From Hyphomicrobium_A sp963726795 (lineage in GTDB: Bacteria; Pseudomonadota; Alphaproteobacteria; Rhizobiales; Hyphomicrobiaceae): DNA of 64,000 nt. The stretch lies in the NCBI GenBank assembly GCA_963726795.1, contig CAVSDD010000004.1, positions 434,001-498,000 on the forward strand. The letters run 5' to 3'. The notes under the pieces were generated by a model, which searched no databases, was not told the DNA's origin, and saw only the letters and a list, made by a program, of their open reading frames with translations. This document shows positions 8,502 through 16,473 of this stretch, one piece after another. Position numbers and translations under genes: made by a program. Position 1 is the first letter of the stretch. Every line of letters starts with the position of its first letter.

Positions 8502-9212
8502 GTGCTAGCCTCGTATTTGCCGTGCCCTCGAAGGGCCGCCTGATGGAGCAGACGGGAGAATTTCTCGCCGCAGCCGGCCTCAAGCTGCGCAAGGTCGGCC
8601 ATGACCGCGGCTATCGCGGCGAGATCGCCGGTCTCGACGGAATCGACGTCGCCTTTGTCTCGGCGTCCGAGATTGTCGATGAGCTCGATCGCGGGCGCGC
8701 GCATCTGGGCGTCACGGGCGAGGATCTCGTGCGCGAGAACATCGCCGACGTTGCAGCGCGCGTCGTGTTTCTGAAGGAGCTCGGGTTCGGCCGCGCGGAT
8801 GTGGTTGTCGCGGTGCCCCAGTGCTGGATCGACGTTACCGAGATAGCGTGATCTTGGAGCAGCCGCAGCCGCTTTCCGGCGCGCACACGGCCGGCCGCTT
8901 CGCGTCGCGACCAAGTACGTCAACCTGACCCGGCGCTTCTTTGCCAAGAACGGTCTGACCGACTACCGCATCGTGGAGAGCCTCGGCGCCACTGAGGGAA
9001 CGCCTGCTGCCGGAACAGCGGAAATGGTGGTCGACATCACCACGACGGGCGCGACGCTCGCCGCCAACGGGCTCAAGGTTCTGGGCGATGGCATCATCCT
9101 GCGCTCGCAGGCCAATCTCGTGGCTTCGCTGACGGCGGCTTTGTCGCCGGCGGCTGCCCGCGCGCGCGAGGCGCTGTTGCAGCGCCTCGGCATCGTCGCG
9201 CCGGCCATCTAG
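8498..9212 (+). pseudogene. hisG: ATP phosphoribosyltransferase, short form, with a single-base frameshift
   Basis: HisG condenses ATP and PRPP in the first step of histidine synthesis. The first 117 codons are normal (VFAVPSKGRLMEQTGEFL, then LGVTGEDLVREN, then VVVAVPQCWIDVTEIA) and then meet a TGA at 8849-8851. Dropping one base at about 8848 continues the expected protein: DLGAAAAAFRRAHGRPLRVA, TKYVNLTRRFF, YRIVESLGATEG, DITTTGATLAANGLKVL and the usual end. The span is 715 bases, one more than a multiple of three. The joined protein (about 237 residues) has normal short-form length. Since hisZ is intact and coupled to it, an insertion error in the sequence is more likely than true loss. 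Confidence 0.85.
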
Positions 9213-9232
9213 CAACGGCCGGCGCGCTACGA

Positions 9233-10288
9233 TCAGGACTTGGGCTTCACGAACGCGTCGACCCGCATTCCGGGAAGCAACTTGCTCAGGTCCTGCTGCT
9301 TGTTATCCAGCTCGATGGTGACCTCGAGCACCTGAATATCCGACTGGCGCAGAGGCCCTCGAGGATTGATGCGCGGGCTCGCCATCGTGGGGGAGATTTC
9401 CTTCACCGTACCCTCGAACTTCTTGTCGGGGAAGTTGATCGAGGTCACGAACGCCTTGCTGCCCACCTTAACCTTGTCGGCGCTTCCGTCATCGAGCTCG
9501 GCCTTCACCTGCAGCACCGAAATGTCGCCGACGACTGCGAGCGGCTGATCGGGCGAAGCGCCAACAATCTCGCCCTGCTTGGCGTTGACCTCGAGCACGG
9601 TGCCTTTCTTGGGCGCGCGGATGCGCGTCTTGTCGAGCTGGGTGGCGGCGAGCGCCACTTTCGCCCGAGATGCGGTCAACGCCGATTCGAACTGGTTGGG
9701 CGCGGGCAGGCTGGTCTTTGCCTGGGCTTGCGCATAGGCCAGACGCTCCCGGTCGACGCGCTCCTCGGCCTTCTGCAGGCGCTTGCGCGCTTCGGAAAGC
9801 TGCTGGGGCGTTGCCTCGTTGTGGCGCCGCGCCGCGAGTGCAGCATCGAGCTCGAAGCGGGCGCCCGTGACCTCGCGTTCAGCCGAATAGACGCCGTCCT
9901 CGCCCTTGGTCACATCCTGGCGCCCCGCGGTTGCCGGCTGCGCGTCGCGCTCGCGCCGGTGCAGGCCTTCCTCGGCCTCGGCGGCGGCAAGATTCGCGCG
10001 CGATTCCTCGTCGTCGAGGCGGATCAGAAGCTCGCCCTCCTCGACGTCGTCTTTCACTTTGACCGGGACATCGGCGACCTTGCCGATGATCGCGGCACCC
10101 AGGCGAAACTCGCCCGAGCCCGGCTCAACGCGCCCGGGGGCCGCCGCAACCCACTGGTCGTCGGTGGTCGTCGCGGTCGTGGCCGTCGCGGCGGGAGTAC
10201 TCTTTCCGTAGAAGGAGCCGCCGCTCAGGAGGTAGCCGCCGAGCGCGGCGACCACCAGAGCAAGAATGACTGCTATCGCTTTAAACAT
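9233..10288 (-). CDS. HlyD/DevB-type membrane fusion subunit of an ABC exporter
   Basis: The 351-residue protein has one N-terminal membrane segment (residues 1-22), a split biotinyl-lipoyl-like domain (GRVEPGSGEFRLGAAIIGKV ... DVEEGELLIRLDDEE), a long charged coiled coil (about 105-215) and a beta-barrel part (KTRIRAPKKGTVLEVNAKQG, then VLQVKAELDD). This is the periplasmic adaptor of DevBCA/MacAB-like exporters. It is the third gene of a permease-ATPase-adaptor operon read leftward (12289 to 9233) and is convergent with hisG. Exported substrate unknown; the related cyanobacterial DevBCA exports envelope glycolipid, but this cannot be inferred here. Confidence 0.83.
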   Translation of the reverse strand: MFKAIAVILALVVAALGGYLLSGGSFYGKSTPAATATTATTTDDQWVAAAPGRVEPGSGEFRLGAAIIGKVADVPVKVKDDVEEGELLIRLDDEESRANLAAAEAEEGLHRRERDAQPATAGRQDVTKGEDGVYSAEREVTGARFELDAALAARRHNEATPQQLSEARKRLQKAEERVDRERLAYAQAQAKTSLPAPNQFESALTASRAKVALAATQLDKTRIRAPKKGTVLEVNAKQGEIVGASPDQPLAVVGDISVLQVKAELDDGSADKVKVGSKAFVTSINFPDKKFEGTVKEISPTMASPRINPRGPLRQSDIQVLEVTIELDNKQQDLSKLLPGMRVDAFVKPKS

Positions 10289-10334
10289 GGCGTCTGGTCC
10301 TTTAGAGGCCCTGTTCGGGCCGTTCCCTTGTGTG

Positions 10335-11090
10335 TCAGTGGTGGCTTTGAGCTTGATCTTGCGGTTTGGTCTTGTCGGGAACTTCCTCGCTCACGATGCG
10401 ACCGTCATCGATCCTGATGATGCGGTCGGCGTAAACGAGGGTGCGATGGTCGTGAGTCACGGCCAGCACAGCCCGGTTGGGATCCTTGGCAACTTCCGAT
10501 AGCAGCGCCATCACGGCGCGGCCGTTCTCGGCATCGAGTGCGGCGGTCGGCTCGTCGGCCAGGATCACGGAAGGCCGGCCGGCGAGCGCACGCGCGATCG
10601 CAACACGCTGCTTTTCGCCGCCCGAGAGCTTTGCTGGGAACGCCTTGGCGCGATGGGCGAGCCCAACGGCGCTCAAGGCCTGCACGGCGTGATTGGGCGG
10701 ATCGATGACGGGCGCTGCACGCACGTCGAGCGCCAGCATCACGTTCTCGCTCGCCGTCATGGTCGGAAACAGGTTGTAGCCCTGGAACACGAAGCCGACG
10801 TGCTTGCGCCGTACCTTGGCGAGGCCTTCGGCGTCGAGCCCGTGCGTCGAAATTCCAGCGACGCTCAGCTCGCCCTCGGTCGGCGACAGGATGCAGCCGA
10901 GGATGGACAGCAGCGTGGTCTTGCCGCTGCCCGACGGTCCCATCAGCAGGGTGAGCTCGCCCGCGCGCAGCTTCAGGTCGATGCCTTTGAGCGGCTTCAC
11001 CTGACCCTCGCCGGAGCCGAACACCTTCACGATGCCTTTCGCCTCGAGCAGGATGTTCGGGCCGTTCGCTGATCTTGATGCGTCGTTCAT
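10335..11090 (-). CDS. ABC exporter ATP-binding subunit (DevA/MacB/LolD-like)
   Basis: This 251-residue ATPase starts at the ATG at 11090, which overlaps the permease stop as ATGA, with GGAG upstream. It has Walker A GPSGSGKTTLL, a Q-loop (FVFQGYNLFPTMT), signature LSGGEKQRVAIARAL, Walker B VILADEPTAALD and a switch His in AVTHDHRTL. The FVFQ-YNLFPT and short length place it with the LolD/MacB/DevA type that energises mechanotransmission exporters. Translation is coupled to the permease gene. A longer in-frame reading upstream overlaps the permease and is not needed. Confidence 0.88.
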   Translation of the reverse strand: MNDASRSANGPNILLEAKGIVKVFGSGEGQVKPLKGIDLKLRAGELTLLMGPSGSGKTTLLSILGCILSPTEGELSVAGISTHGLDAEGLAKVRRKHVGFVFQGYNLFPTMTASENVMLALDVRAAPVIDPPNHAVQALSAVGLAHRAKAFPAKLSGGEKQRVAIARALAGRPSVILADEPTAALDAENGRAVMALLSEVAKDPNRAVLAVTHDHRTLVYADRIIRIDDGRIVSEEVPDKTKPQDQAQSHH

Positions 11091-12289
11091 CGGCTGAACA
11101 CTCCTGCGGGATCGATGCGCGTCACCTTGAGGATGGCGGACATGGCCGCGAGCACGCACATGCCAATGGTCAGGACGAAGAGAAACAAGGCCAGCCCTGG
11201 CGTCATGACAATGGGCAGCGTCGTATCCTGCGAGAACCAGATGACGGTCATACTCAGGATCATACCGGCGCCGTAGCCGAGCACGGCGCTCATCAAAGCC
11301 TGGATCAGGATGACCTTATGGATGTAGCCGGCGGAAGCTCCGAGCGCGCGCAAGGTCGCGAATTCGTTCAAGTGGTCCTTGGTGCTCGAATAGAGCGTCT
11401 GTGCGACGATGACGACGCCGACGATCATGCCAAGCGCCGCGCCGGCGATGAGGGCGGCGCCTGCACCCGTCTGGAACAACCAGTAGTCGACGCTGAGCGT
11501 GCGGAACTCGGCCGTTGTGAGCACCCCGCGCTCGGGCAGGCGTTCTTTCAGCCGTTTGCGCACATCCTCGATATTGGCGCCCGGTTCGAGCGTCACGAGC
11601 GTGTAGGTTGACTGATTGGCGCTGGCGCCGAGCAAGGTCCTTGCCCGCTGTAGCGGCGCAAAAATGTAGGGTAGCGTCGTGAAGGAGCGGATGCCGTGCG
11701 TCACCGCACGTATCGTCACGTGCTGGTCGTTGATCTCCGCGCCGGTGCCAATCTTATCCACGCCCAAGTCGGTGAAATAGGTGTCGTCAGCGGCGATCGC
11801 GAACGGCGCCTCGAGCCCCTTCACCGTGCCTTCGACGACGTTCCACGGCTTCAAAGTTCCATGCTCGTGATCGGATCCGATCAGCAGCACGGCAGTGTTG
11901 CCGCCCTTGGGTTTGTGCCAGTTGGCGAAGTTGACGACGAGATCCTCCGCGCCGGCGACGCCTGGTGTCGAGAGCACCGTGTACTTCTCGTGGCCGATGA
12001 GGAACGAGGGATCATCGAAGCTCTTGGTGCCGAACGGCACGATCCACAAGTCGCCCTTCGACGCATCGATCATAGCGGCGATCATGCGCTCCGAGCCGAT
12101 GTAGAGGCCGCACTGCACGGCGACGAGCACCACGGAGAACACGATGCCGACGAGCGTAACGACGAGGCTCAAGTGATCGTGGAACAGGTTGCGATAGGCG
12201 AGCTTGCCCGCCATCTTGACGATCTTCGGCTTACCCTTCGGATCGATGTCACCGTATGAGGAGCCGGTGGTTTTGGTCTGTGCCTGCAT
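11087..12289 (-). CDS. DevC/FtsX-type ABC exporter permease
   Basis: The start is the ATG at 12289, which has AAGGGA eight bases upstream. The 400-residue product has one membrane segment near the N-terminus (SLVVTLVGIVFSVVLVAVQC), a large periplasmic domain (MacB-PCD type) and three C-terminal segments (GAALIAGAALGMIVGVVIVA; LIQALMSAVLGYGAGMILSM; LALFLFVLTIGMCVLAAMSA). This 1+3 topology is typical of FtsX/MacB/DevC permeases. It is the first gene of the three-gene exporter operon. The downstream ATPase start overlaps its stop codon. Confidence 0.85.
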   Translation of the reverse strand: MQAQTKTTGSSYGDIDPKGKPKIVKMAGKLAYRNLFHDHLSLVVTLVGIVFSVVLVAVQCGLYIGSERMIAAMIDASKGDLWIVPFGTKSFDDPSFLIGHEKYTVLSTPGVAGAEDLVVNFANWHKPKGGNTAVLLIGSDHEHGTLKPWNVVEGTVKGLEAPFAIAADDTYFTDLGVDKIGTGAEINDQHVTIRAVTHGIRSFTTLPYIFAPLQRARTLLGASANQSTYTLVTLEPGANIEDVRKRLKERLPERGVLTTAEFRTLSVDYWLFQTGAGAALIAGAALGMIVGVVIVAQTLYSSTKDHLNEFATLRALGASAGYIHKVILIQALMSAVLGYGAGMILSMTVIWFSQDTTLPIVMTPGLALFLFVLTIGMCVLAAMSAILKVTRIDPAGVFSR

Positions 12290-12335
12290 TGGGTGTCCCT
12301 TCGACCCAGTGGTGTGCGCGGGAGCGTCGTTTTTC

Positions 12336-12378
12336 GCAAGGCTCGACCCCGTGCCAGTTGGCCGGGATCGAGCTTTTA
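12336..12378 (+). terminator. Possible terminator between permease and secreted-protein genes
   Basis: GCTCGACCCCG and CGGGATCGAGC form an 11-base stem with one mismatch and are followed by TTTT on the plus strand. The neighbouring genes on both sides are read leftward, so a role as a plus-strand terminator is odd; it may instead act as a general barrier. Confidence 0.35.
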
Positions 12379-12433
12379 GAGTGTCACGAAGTTGAAATAC
12401 GGCCAACCGGGTCGGGGGTTGGAGTGGTTACCT

Positions 12434-13027
12434 TCATCCGCATGGAACCGATAGCGTAAGGCCGACGGAAGGGAAGAACGTCTTGCAATCGAGCTTCTTG
12501 GCCGTTTTCTGACCAGCGACATCCGGGCTCGCCGGTTTCTGGTCAACAAGGGGCAGTGCCGGCGCATTGGTAGCGATTGGGGTCGCCGTTGTCTCGGTCG
12601 CTTTGGTTGCAGTCCCATCGGTCGGCTCAACGGCCGCATCCTTTTGCGGTGGCGTAACCGGCTCCGATGTCGTGGCGGACGTATCCTCGGTCGTGGCGGG
12701 ATTTGTCACGACCTCGTTTGCCGGCAGCGCCGCAACACTGATCGAGGAGTTCTCGTTTTCGACCGCAACGGCGTCGACGGGATCTTCCTTCTGCACTGAA
12801 GCCGTCGTGGTCGGCGTTTTCTTCCTCGCGATGTGGGTACGCTTGGCCTTGCGCTCGACGTAGACGCGCTCGCGATAGTGCCGGTGGGCATGATAGCTCG
12901 GCTGCGAGTAGCCGCCGCCGACGGGGAAGCCGAGCCCGATACGGAATTTGAAACCGGCTTCGGCGGTCGTACTCAACATCGTCACCGCCGCGAGCAGCGC
13001 GCCTGCACTGCAAATCATCTTGTTCAC
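12434..13027 (-). CDS. Secreted low-complexity protein, DCK-FFP-VPC family, copy 1
   Basis: No known family is recognised. I choose the GTG at 13027 because GGAGGA lies just upstream and it gives a signal peptide (VNKMICSAGALLAAVTMLST, cleavage after AEA). The 197-residue product has AEAGF followed by a Gly/Tyr/His-rich stretch, a Lys/Arg patch, ENENSSISVAAL, a Thr/Ala/Val/Pro-rich low-complexity middle, and the C-terminal motif DCKTFFPSVGLTLSVPCG. Two following genes (copies 2 and 3) have the same layout. The two C-terminal cysteines, 15 residues apart, probably make a disulfide in the periplasm or outside. Confidence 0.68.
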   Translation of the reverse strand: MNKMICSAGALLAAVTMLSTTAEAGFKFRIGLGFPVGGGYSQPSYHAHRHYRERVYVERKAKRTHIARKKTPTTTASVQKEDPVDAVAVENENSSISVAALPANEVVTNPATTEDTSATTSEPVTPPQKDAAVEPTDGTATKATETTATPIATNAPALPLVDQKPASPDVAGQKTAKKLDCKTFFPSVGLTLSVPCG

Positions 13028-13071
13028 GTCATCCTCCATGTCGGCGTCATCGCGGGATTGCGTGCGCCGAA

Positions 13072-13097
13072 CTCGTTGGTTCAGTCTGGAGCCACCA
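13072..13097 (-). other. Upstream region of copy 1 (no clear promoter)
   Basis: Between copy 1 and the terminator of copy 2 there are about 140 bases that must hold the copy 1 promoter if the genes are transcribed separately. I see no convincing -35/-10 pair. Confidence 0.15.
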
Positions 13098-13171
13098 TGC
13101 AGGCTCGAGGAACCGGCGGCAGTTCCCGGGGGAACGGGACCGGCAATCTTTGCGCCTGCGACAAAACGCAA

Positions 13172-13197
13172 CGATCCCGGCCTTGCGGCCGGGATCG
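13172..13197 (-). terminator. Rho-independent terminator of copy 2
   Basis: CGATCCCGGCC (13172-13182) pairs perfectly with GGCCGGGATCG (13187-13197) around a four-base loop. Read leftward, it is followed by TTGCGTTTTG, a T-rich tail. It lies 26 bases after the stop of copy 2. Confidence 0.7.
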
Positions 13198-13222
13198 CGT
13201 GTGCTCGTCGAATTCGCGGGGC

Positions 13223-13732
13223 TCAGTTGCAGGGGACCGTCAGCGCCTTGTTGATCGCAGGGAAGAACGCCTTGCAGTCGGTGGCCTTGGTCGCAACTTT
13301 CTTCGTGTCCGTGTCCGGGCTCTTGACCTCGGCGCCGGTGTCCGCGGTCTTCTGCGTGGTGTCGTCGGTCGTGGCAGCGGCCGTATCGTCGGTTTTGGTG
13401 GTGTCGACGGCCGGCGCTTCCGTATCGACGGCAGGTGCGACAGTGTCCTCGACCTTCTGATCCTCGACTTTGGGCTCCTCGACCTTGGCGACCGTCACGG
13501 GATCGACGCGGTGAATGCGGGCGACTTGCACCTTCGGCCTGACGCTGCGGTGGACGACGTGATAGCGGCGCTGGTAGACGCGAAAACCGCCGCCATGGCA
13601 GCCGGTTTTCTGGATCATCGAGAGGGCCGCCGGTGCATTCATGTGCACGTTGAAGCCCGCTTCTGCGCCGGAGCCGAGCAGTGCGGTCGCGGCGAACAAA
13701 GCGGCGGCGAGAACAGTCATCAACTTGGTCAC
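13223..13732 (-). CDS. Secreted low-complexity protein, DCK-FFP-VPC family, copy 2
   Basis: The start is a GTG at 13732 with AAGGAGA upstream; it gives the signal peptide VTKLMTVLAAALFAATALLG ending GAEA. The 169-residue product has AEAGFNVHM, a Gly/Tyr/His stretch (GCHGGGFRVYQRRYHVVHR), a Lys/Glu/Val and then Thr/Asp/Ala-rich low-complexity middle, and the C-terminal motif DCKAFFPAINKALTVPCN. It is the middle member of three tandem paralogues, each followed by its own hairpin terminator or spacer, so they are probably separately controlled. Function unknown; extracytoplasmic by its signal. Confidence 0.68.
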   Translation of the reverse strand: MTKLMTVLAAALFAATALLGSGAEAGFNVHMNAPAALSMIQKTGCHGGGFRVYQRRYHVVHRSVRPKVQVARIHRVDPVTVAKVEEPKVEDQKVEDTVAPAVDTEAPAVDTTKTDDTAAATTDDTTQKTADTGAEVKSPDTDTKKVATKATDCKAFFPAINKALTVPCN

Positions 13733-13841
13733 GGAAGTCTCCTTCGGTTGTCGTTCAACTGAGGCGATCTTCCCCCGTGCCGGCGCCGCGCGCTGTCCCC
13801 GCCGGTACAAGCAAAATTCTTTTTGCGGCTCGCAAACGAAA

Positions 13842-13870
13842 CCGGCCCCGATCGAAGGATCGAGGCCGGC
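13842..13870 (-). terminator. Rho-independent terminator of copy 3
   Basis: CCGGCC and GGCCGG (13842-13847, 13864-13869) plus CGATC/GATCG inside them form a stem with one C-A mismatch and a GAAG loop. Read leftward it is followed by TTTCGTTTG. It lies just after the stop of copy 3. Confidence 0.65.
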
Positions 13871-13892
13871 AAAATTTCTGATCGGGCAGAGG

Positions 13893-14495
13893 TTACTTCT
13901 GGCAGGGGACCGAGACCGTGATGCCGACCGCGGGGAAGAAGGCCTTGCAGTCCGAAGACTGGACGTCCGCGACCTTCTGGGGCGCCGGCGTTGCGGGAGC
14001 CGCCTCAGCCGACGTGTCGGTCGAGACGGGAGCCGGGGTGACCGCAGCGTTGGCGTCGGGAGTGGCGGGCGTCGTTTCCTCGGTGGCAGGCGCCGGGGTG
14101 GTGGCATCGGTGCTGGTGTCGGCCGTGGTGTCGGTGTCAGGCGGGGTGGAGGTTTCGGTCGCGACGGGGGTTGCGGTATCCGCGGTCACAGCCGGATCGA
14201 GCGCAGCCGTCGTGATGGAGGAATTCTCGTTCTCGGCCGTCGTCTCCGGTGCCGGGGTCTGCTCCTCGCTGGCAATGACGGGGGTGTGGACGCGACGCGT
14301 CACATAGACCCGCTCACGCTCCCGACGGATCGCAAAGATGTGGCGGTGGCAGTGATGGCGCTCGACGTGCAGGTGGGCGATGTGCAGCACCCCAAGGCCG
14401 ACGCGGAGGCCGAAGCCGGCTTCGGCGGTTGAGGTCAGCGCCGTGGTCGACAAAGCGATCGTGGCGGCGGCGATTGCGATCAGCGGCTTGTTCAT
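13893..14495 (-). CDS. Secreted low-complexity protein, DCK-FFP-VPC family, copy 3
   Basis: The ATG at 14495 has GGAG seven bases upstream and gives the signal peptide MNKPLIAIAAATIALSTTAL ending TAEA. The 200-residue product then has AEAGFGLRVGLGVLH, a His-rich stretch (HLHVERHHCHRHIF), an Arg/Glu patch, ENENSSITTAALDPAV, a long Thr/Ala/Asp/Pro low-complexity region, and the C-terminal motif DCKAFFPAVGITVSVPCQ. The ENENSSI-AAL segment is shared with copy 1 but not copy 2. The His cluster could bind metal. It is divergent from the Rrf2 regulator, with 269 bases between the two starts. Confidence 0.68.
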   Translation of the reverse strand: MNKPLIAIAAATIALSTTALTSTAEAGFGLRVGLGVLHIAHLHVERHHCHRHIFAIRRERERVYVTRRVHTPVIASEEQTPAPETTAENENSSITTAALDPAVTADTATPVATETSTPPDTDTTADTSTDATTPAPATEETTPATPDANAAVTPAPVSTDTSAEAAPATPAPQKVADVQSSDCKAFFPAVGITVSVPCQK

Positions 14496-14764
14496 CTTGC
14501 TCTCCATCTCGTCTGAATTGTTTGCCCTTCGGTTCGTGGAGAGAGATTGCCCCGGAGCCGGCGGCGGCGCTGTTCCACATGGAACATGAAAAAAGCTGTC
14601 AGCTGCGCGGTGCGCCGGTTCTGGCCAAGCCATTGATACGGGTAGCTAAAATCGCTATAGAAAAATTGTGAGCCGGAGGGACGAGGGGAAAGGGCGCCAC
14701 GGCGGTTGCCAAAATCGCTGCAACTGACGTAACGCTTGCGCTATCGTGGCTCAGGACAAACCGC

Positions 14765-15250
14765 ATGCGCCTCAACAAATCCACCGGCCACGCCGTACGC
14801 ATCCTGATCGACTGCGCCAAGGCTGGCGATCAGTTGGTCAAGGTCGGCGACGTCGCGCAGCGCCTCGAAATAACTCAGCAGAACGCCTTCAAAATCGTGC
14901 ATTTGTTGGCGCGGGCCGGCTTTCTTGCGTCCGTGCGCGGGCGCCGCGGCGGGGTGCGGCTTGCACGCCCGGCGGCCGACATCCGCATCGGGGACGTGGT
15001 GCGCGCCATCGAGGTTACCGGCTTTGAGGACAAAGATGCGGTCTCCCAGGTCGGCCTGACCCGGATCGTTGACGACGCGCTCGAGGCCTTTATCAGCGTT
15101 CTGGACCAGCACACCTTGGCCGAAATGGCCCAAGCCGGGGGGCCCCGCCTGCCCGACAATGGCCCGAGCGGCCGGTCCAGCAAGGCCTCTGCCCGTGCGG
15201 CTCCCTCGCCCCGGCCCCGCCGCGGGCCCCAGCAGGCCGTGCCCAACTAG
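14765..15250 (+). CDS. Rrf2-family transcriptional regulator lacking the cluster cysteines
   Basis: The 161-residue protein has the Rrf2 winged-helix fold: MRLNKSTGHAVRILIDCA, then VKVGDVAQRLEITQQNAFKI as the recognition part, then RAGFLASVRGRRGGVRLARP as the wing, and a dimerisation helix. Members such as IscR, NsrR and RirA carry three Cys in the region after the wing; here that region (EVTGFEDKDAVSQVGLTRIV) has none, so an Fe-S cluster is unlikely. The C-terminus is a Pro/Arg/Ser-rich tail. Its neighbours are a Bfd-like ferredoxin and bacterioferritin, so control of iron genes is plausible but not shown. Confidence 0.8.
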   Translation: MRLNKSTGHAVRILIDCAKAGDQLVKVGDVAQRLEITQQNAFKIVHLLARAGFLASVRGRRGGVRLARPAADIRIGDVVRAIEVTGFEDKDAVSQVGLTRIVDDALEAFISVLDQHTLAEMAQAGGPRLPDNGPSGRSSKASARAAPSPRPRRGPQQAVPN

Positions 15251-15293
15251 GCCCTAAAGCTAAGGGATGAGGCGCTTGCGGCTCTGGAAGCCC

Positions 15294-15347
15294 TTGACAG
15301 CACTCGCAAACCCTACAAAACTTGAAACTCATATTCCATATAAGGGA
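15294..15347 (+). promoter_or_regulatory. Candidate promoter/operator upstream of the bfd-bfr genes
   Basis: TTGACA at 15294-15299 is a perfect -35 match, but no good -10 lies at 16-18 bases. It is followed by an AT-rich stretch unusual for this region (AACTCATATTCCATATAA). The 233-base gap between the regulator and the ferredoxin gene is the natural site for iron-responsive control. I found no exact Irr or RirA box. Confidence 0.25.
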
Positions 15348-15483
15348 TGTGGGGCGGGTTTCGGCCTGCCACGTCACTAAAGAAACCTCGATGTCAGACC
15401 TCTGCTGAGCTGATCATCGAAAAACAGAAAGATGCTGGCCGAGCTTCAATGAGCTCACGCCAGGAAGCCAGCAAGAGCGCGCG

Positions 15484-15825
15484 ATGATCGTCTGTTCCTG
15501 TACATCCATCTCCGACCGCGACATCGAGGGCGCGCTCGTCGAGATTCTAAATCAGCCCGACGCGCCAATCCCGACCCCCGGCGTCGTCTATCGTCATCTG
15601 CAGAAGCGGATGAACTGCTGCGGTTGCGCACCGCTCGCGGTCGAGACGATCTACAACAAGGTGCACGAGCTGGAGAAGAAGGGTTTGATTTCGCCCAACG
15701 TTTGCGAAGCGACCCGTTCTGCTCTGCTCGAGTTCGGCGTGTGGCGCACGCGCCTGCGCGGCGACAAAGTGCCGGCTGCCTCGTCCGACACCAAGGCGGA
15801 CGATCCCTCGCGCAAAGTCGCTTGA
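15484..15825 (+). CDS. Bacterioferritin-associated ferredoxin-like (2Fe-2S) protein
   Basis: Bfd-type ferredoxins carry one [2Fe-2S] cluster and donate electrons to bacterioferritin to release stored iron. The 113-residue product begins MIVCSCTSISDRDI (C4, C6) and has MNCCGCAPLAV (C45, C48, plus C46), matching the C-x-C and C-x-x-C pattern, followed by the helix around ETIYNKVHELEKKG. The spacing between the two pairs is 38 residues, longer than the 31-32 usual in Bfd, and there is a 40-residue C-terminal extension. It sits 150 bases upstream of bfr on the same strand, which supports the role. Confidence 0.78.
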   Translation: MIVCSCTSISDRDIEGALVEILNQPDAPIPTPGVVYRHLQKRMNCCGCAPLAVETIYNKVHELEKKGLISPNVCEATRSALLEFGVWRTRLRGDKVPAASSDTKADDPSRKVA

Positions 15826-15975
15826 GGCTGGGACGGCGCTAATTTTGCGTTGGCATTCCGCTTAATCTCCAACCACAATCGCGCCGCGGCCTCGCTCGAG
15901 GCCCGCCTCCTGAGTTAGCGCGGCTTGCCCGCTGCAACCCAGCAACCGATTCCGCCAGGCACGAAGGGGCAGCCC

Positions 15976-16473
15976 ATGAAAGGCATTAAGGAAGTCGTCG
16001 ACGCGTTGAACCAGGCGTTGAAGCTGGAGCTCGGTGCCGTCAACCAATACTGGCTGCACTACCGGCGTCTCGACGATTGGGGCTTCACCAAGCTCGCCAA
16101 GAAGGAGCGTCAAGAGTCGATCGAGGAGATGCACCACGCCGACAAGCTCATCACGCGCATCATCTTCCTCGAAGGCCTGCCCAAGATGCAGGAGATCGCG
16201 CCGCTGATGATCGGCGAGACGCTGCAGGAAGTGCTCGAGTGCGACTTGAAGGGCGAGTACATCGCGCAGGAGTTCTATACGAAGGCGCGCGAGGTCTGCC
16301 GGGTGCACAAGGACTACACCTCGATGGACCTTTTCGAGCACCTGCTGAAGGACGAGGAAGGCCACATCGATTTCCTCGAGACGCAGCTTGATCTGCTCAA
16401 GAGCATCGGCATTCAGAACTATGGGCAGCTGCAGGCCGATTCCGCCAACAACGTCGAAGGCAAGGCCGACTAG
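15976..16473 (+). CDS. bfr: Bacterioferritin
   Basis: Bacterioferritin forms a 24-subunit haem-containing iron store. The start is the ATG at 15976, preceded by AAGGGG; a longer frame upstream has no ribosome site. The 165-residue protein has all diiron ferroxidase ligands at canonical positions: E18, E51, H54, E94, E127 and H130. The haem-binding Met is M52 in EEMHHADKLI. Length and helices (LELGAVNQYWLHYR, ECDLKGEYIAQEFY) are normal. The stop overlaps the stop of the convergent ampG gene by two bases, leaving no room for separate terminators. Confidence 0.95.
   Translation: MKGIKEVVDALNQALKLELGAVNQYWLHYRRLDDWGFTKLAKKERQESIEEMHHADKLITRIIFLEGLPKMQEIAPLMIGETLQEVLECDLKGEYIAQEFYTKAREVCRVHKDYTSMDLFEHLLKDEEGHIDFLETQLDLLKSIGIQNYGQLQADSANNVEGKAD

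Noticed and set aside
15294..15347. An Irr (ICE) or RirA (IRO) box before the bfd-bfr genes
   Set aside because: The AT-rich stretch does not match either consensus closely enough.
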